A stretch of DNA of 61,503 nucleotides. Source: Prolixibacteraceae bacterium. GTDB taxonomy: Bacteria; Bacteroidota; Bacteroidia; Bacteroidales; Prolixibacteraceae. Within the stretch, counting starts at the first letter, position 1; each line of letters opens with the position of its first letter. The notes beneath the pieces were generated by a model. That model made no database searches and was not told where the DNA came from. It worked only from the letters and a program-made list of their open reading frames with translations. The stretch lies in NCBI GenBank assembly GCA_019459485.1, contig JAIBEZ010000069.1, forward strand, positions 1 through 61,503. Reading direction: 5' to 3'. Positions 60,720-61,503 of this stretch are shown one piece after another. The position numbers and the translations under genes were made by a program.

Positions 60720-61503
60720 ATCAGTACTTTTCAATCAACACTATCGCCGGAAAAAACCACAAAGGCCCCACCACCCGTCTAAGGTGCAGGCCATGAATTG
60801 TTTTACGGCCAAAGCCTGCGGCAGGTGGCTTCCGCTTCTCTCCATTACACTCCAGGGCTGCATTTCGTTCCGCCACCTTACGTTCCATTCCGTTCATTGT
60901 CATCCCTCAGCCTCGGCTACCCACGCAAGAGTGCTTCCATTCATTCCATTGCGCTCAGGCCGCCCGCCGTTTCATTCCGCTCCCCTTTGGCTTTCCTTCC
61001 CACAGGCCAGTAGTCAAAGCCAAAACGGGAAGCTACATTCCACCCCTCCCAATTCGCTACATTGCATTCAGTCAACACCCTTGCTTTCCCCATGCCAACC
61101 AGAGGTATGCCCTGCGTAGTGTCCACCCCTGAACCCCAAAAGCCACAATAGCCCCACCGCCCTTTAATGGTGCAGGTAAAAATAAAGAGCTTTCGCGCAG
61201 GGCCTTCATGCTTGCAGCCGGTTCGTTTCACTCATTCAACCGTTACGTTCGTACCTCACTACACTATTTCATTCGCTCACCTCACCAGCTTCAGCACCGC
61301 ACGTGTAAGTGTTTCGTGCCTCAACACCCACACCTTTCCCCACCCACGCCAACAGCATTTCCACTTATTTTTCCTGCGAAGTGTTCACCCCTGAAAACCA
61401 AAAACCACAAAAGCCCCACCGCCCTTTAATTGTGCAGGTAAAAATAAAGAAGCATTCCCGCAAGGCCTTTGTGCTTGCAGCCGGTTAGTTTCACTCATTC
61501 AAC
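60720..61503. repeat. Dispersed C/T-rich repeat family, copy 3 (runs off the window)
   Basis: From GGTTCGCGATCAGTA (also at 12980-12995 of copy 1) it follows copies 1 and 2 through GCCTGCGGCAGGTGGCTTCC and CTCGGCTACCCACGCAAGAG. In this copy the block CCACAAAAGCCCCACCGCCC … GCAGCCGGTT … CACTCATTCAAC occurs twice (about 61130-61240 and 61395-61503), a tandem period of about 270 bp. The first 170-bp block of copies 1 and 2 is absent. The right end is outside the window. Confidence 0.85.

Noticed and set aside
1-61503. tRNA, rRNA or riboswitch genes
   Set aside because: No cloverleaf or rRNA signature was recognised by eye; a tRNAscan-SE/Infernal run would settle it.

Overview
The window looks like a chromosomal segment of a Bacteroidota bacterium, probably of the Marinilabiliales/Prolixibacteraceae type. 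The reasons are moderate AT richness, a type IX secretion (T9SS) C-terminal sorting domain, SpvB/RHS proteins, a DUF4469-type HU-like protein remnant, paired BT4734-like VirE_N and DUF3987 genes, IS1182 and IS4 remnants, and weak Shine-Dalgarno sites. No rRNA, tRNA or CRISPR array was seen. Most of the window is accessory DNA: toxins, insertion sequences, restriction systems and decaying genes.

Layout. 1-1300: a truncated CDS, a mostly non-coding stretch and a DUF4469 pseudogene. 1.3-10.2 kb: a secreted polymorphic-toxin locus with a small exported protein, a T9SS cargo protein, a 1976-aa SpvB/FG-GAP/RHS protein ending in an AHH-like nuclease domain, and an overlapping candidate immunity gene, closed by strong hairpins. 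10.2-12.8 kb: an IS1182-type transposase pseudogene split by a complete IS4-family element whose terminal inverted repeats and target duplication can be read. 12.8-13.7 kb: copy 1 of a C/T-rich dispersed repeat. 14.5-16.9 kb: an ArsR regulator, MIP channel and COG0523 GTPase operon. 17-23.7 kb, minus strand: a type IIG restriction-modification enzyme followed by small unknown genes, with a second diverged 3' end of an IIG-like gene left behind them. 23.9-30.3 kb: a decaying region mixing intact genes (tautomerase, PanB, F420-type reductase, Crp/Fnr, DUF3037 with a HipA-like kinase) with at least five broken ones. 30.3-31.1 kb: repeat copy 2, which cuts off an AraC gene. 31.2-33 kb: a hipBA-type module. 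33-40.6 kb: an integrative-element core with HTH protein, tyrosine recombinase, unknown 696-aa protein, two HTH proteins, VirE_N protein and DUF3987 helicase-like protein, but no relaxase. 41.3-56.3 kb: a defence island, all on the plus strand: an unknown 408-aa protein, hsdRMS, a PGN_0703-type nuclease, a Septu-like ATPase/HNH pair, a GmrSD-type protein, a broken ART-like fragment and an EVE-domain protein. 56.3-59.8 kb, minus strand: a tightly overlapped three-gene operon. 60-61.5 kb: short direct repeats and repeat copy 3.

The best candidate for an undescribed system is the 56.3-59.8 kb operon. Its first gene joins an alpha-helical region, a phosphoribosyltransferase domain and a C-terminal nucleoside-deoxyribosyltransferase-like domain. 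The second joins a TrpF-like and a ribulose-phosphate-epimerase-like TIM barrel. The third is a small HAD hydrolase. The fold set suggests making or breaking a ribose-phosphate or nucleotide-like metabolite, and its position beside a defence island suggests a conflict role; both are inferences. The second notable signal is the dispersed repeat family, whose copies 2 and 3 bracket the whole integrase-to-defence segment in the same orientation.
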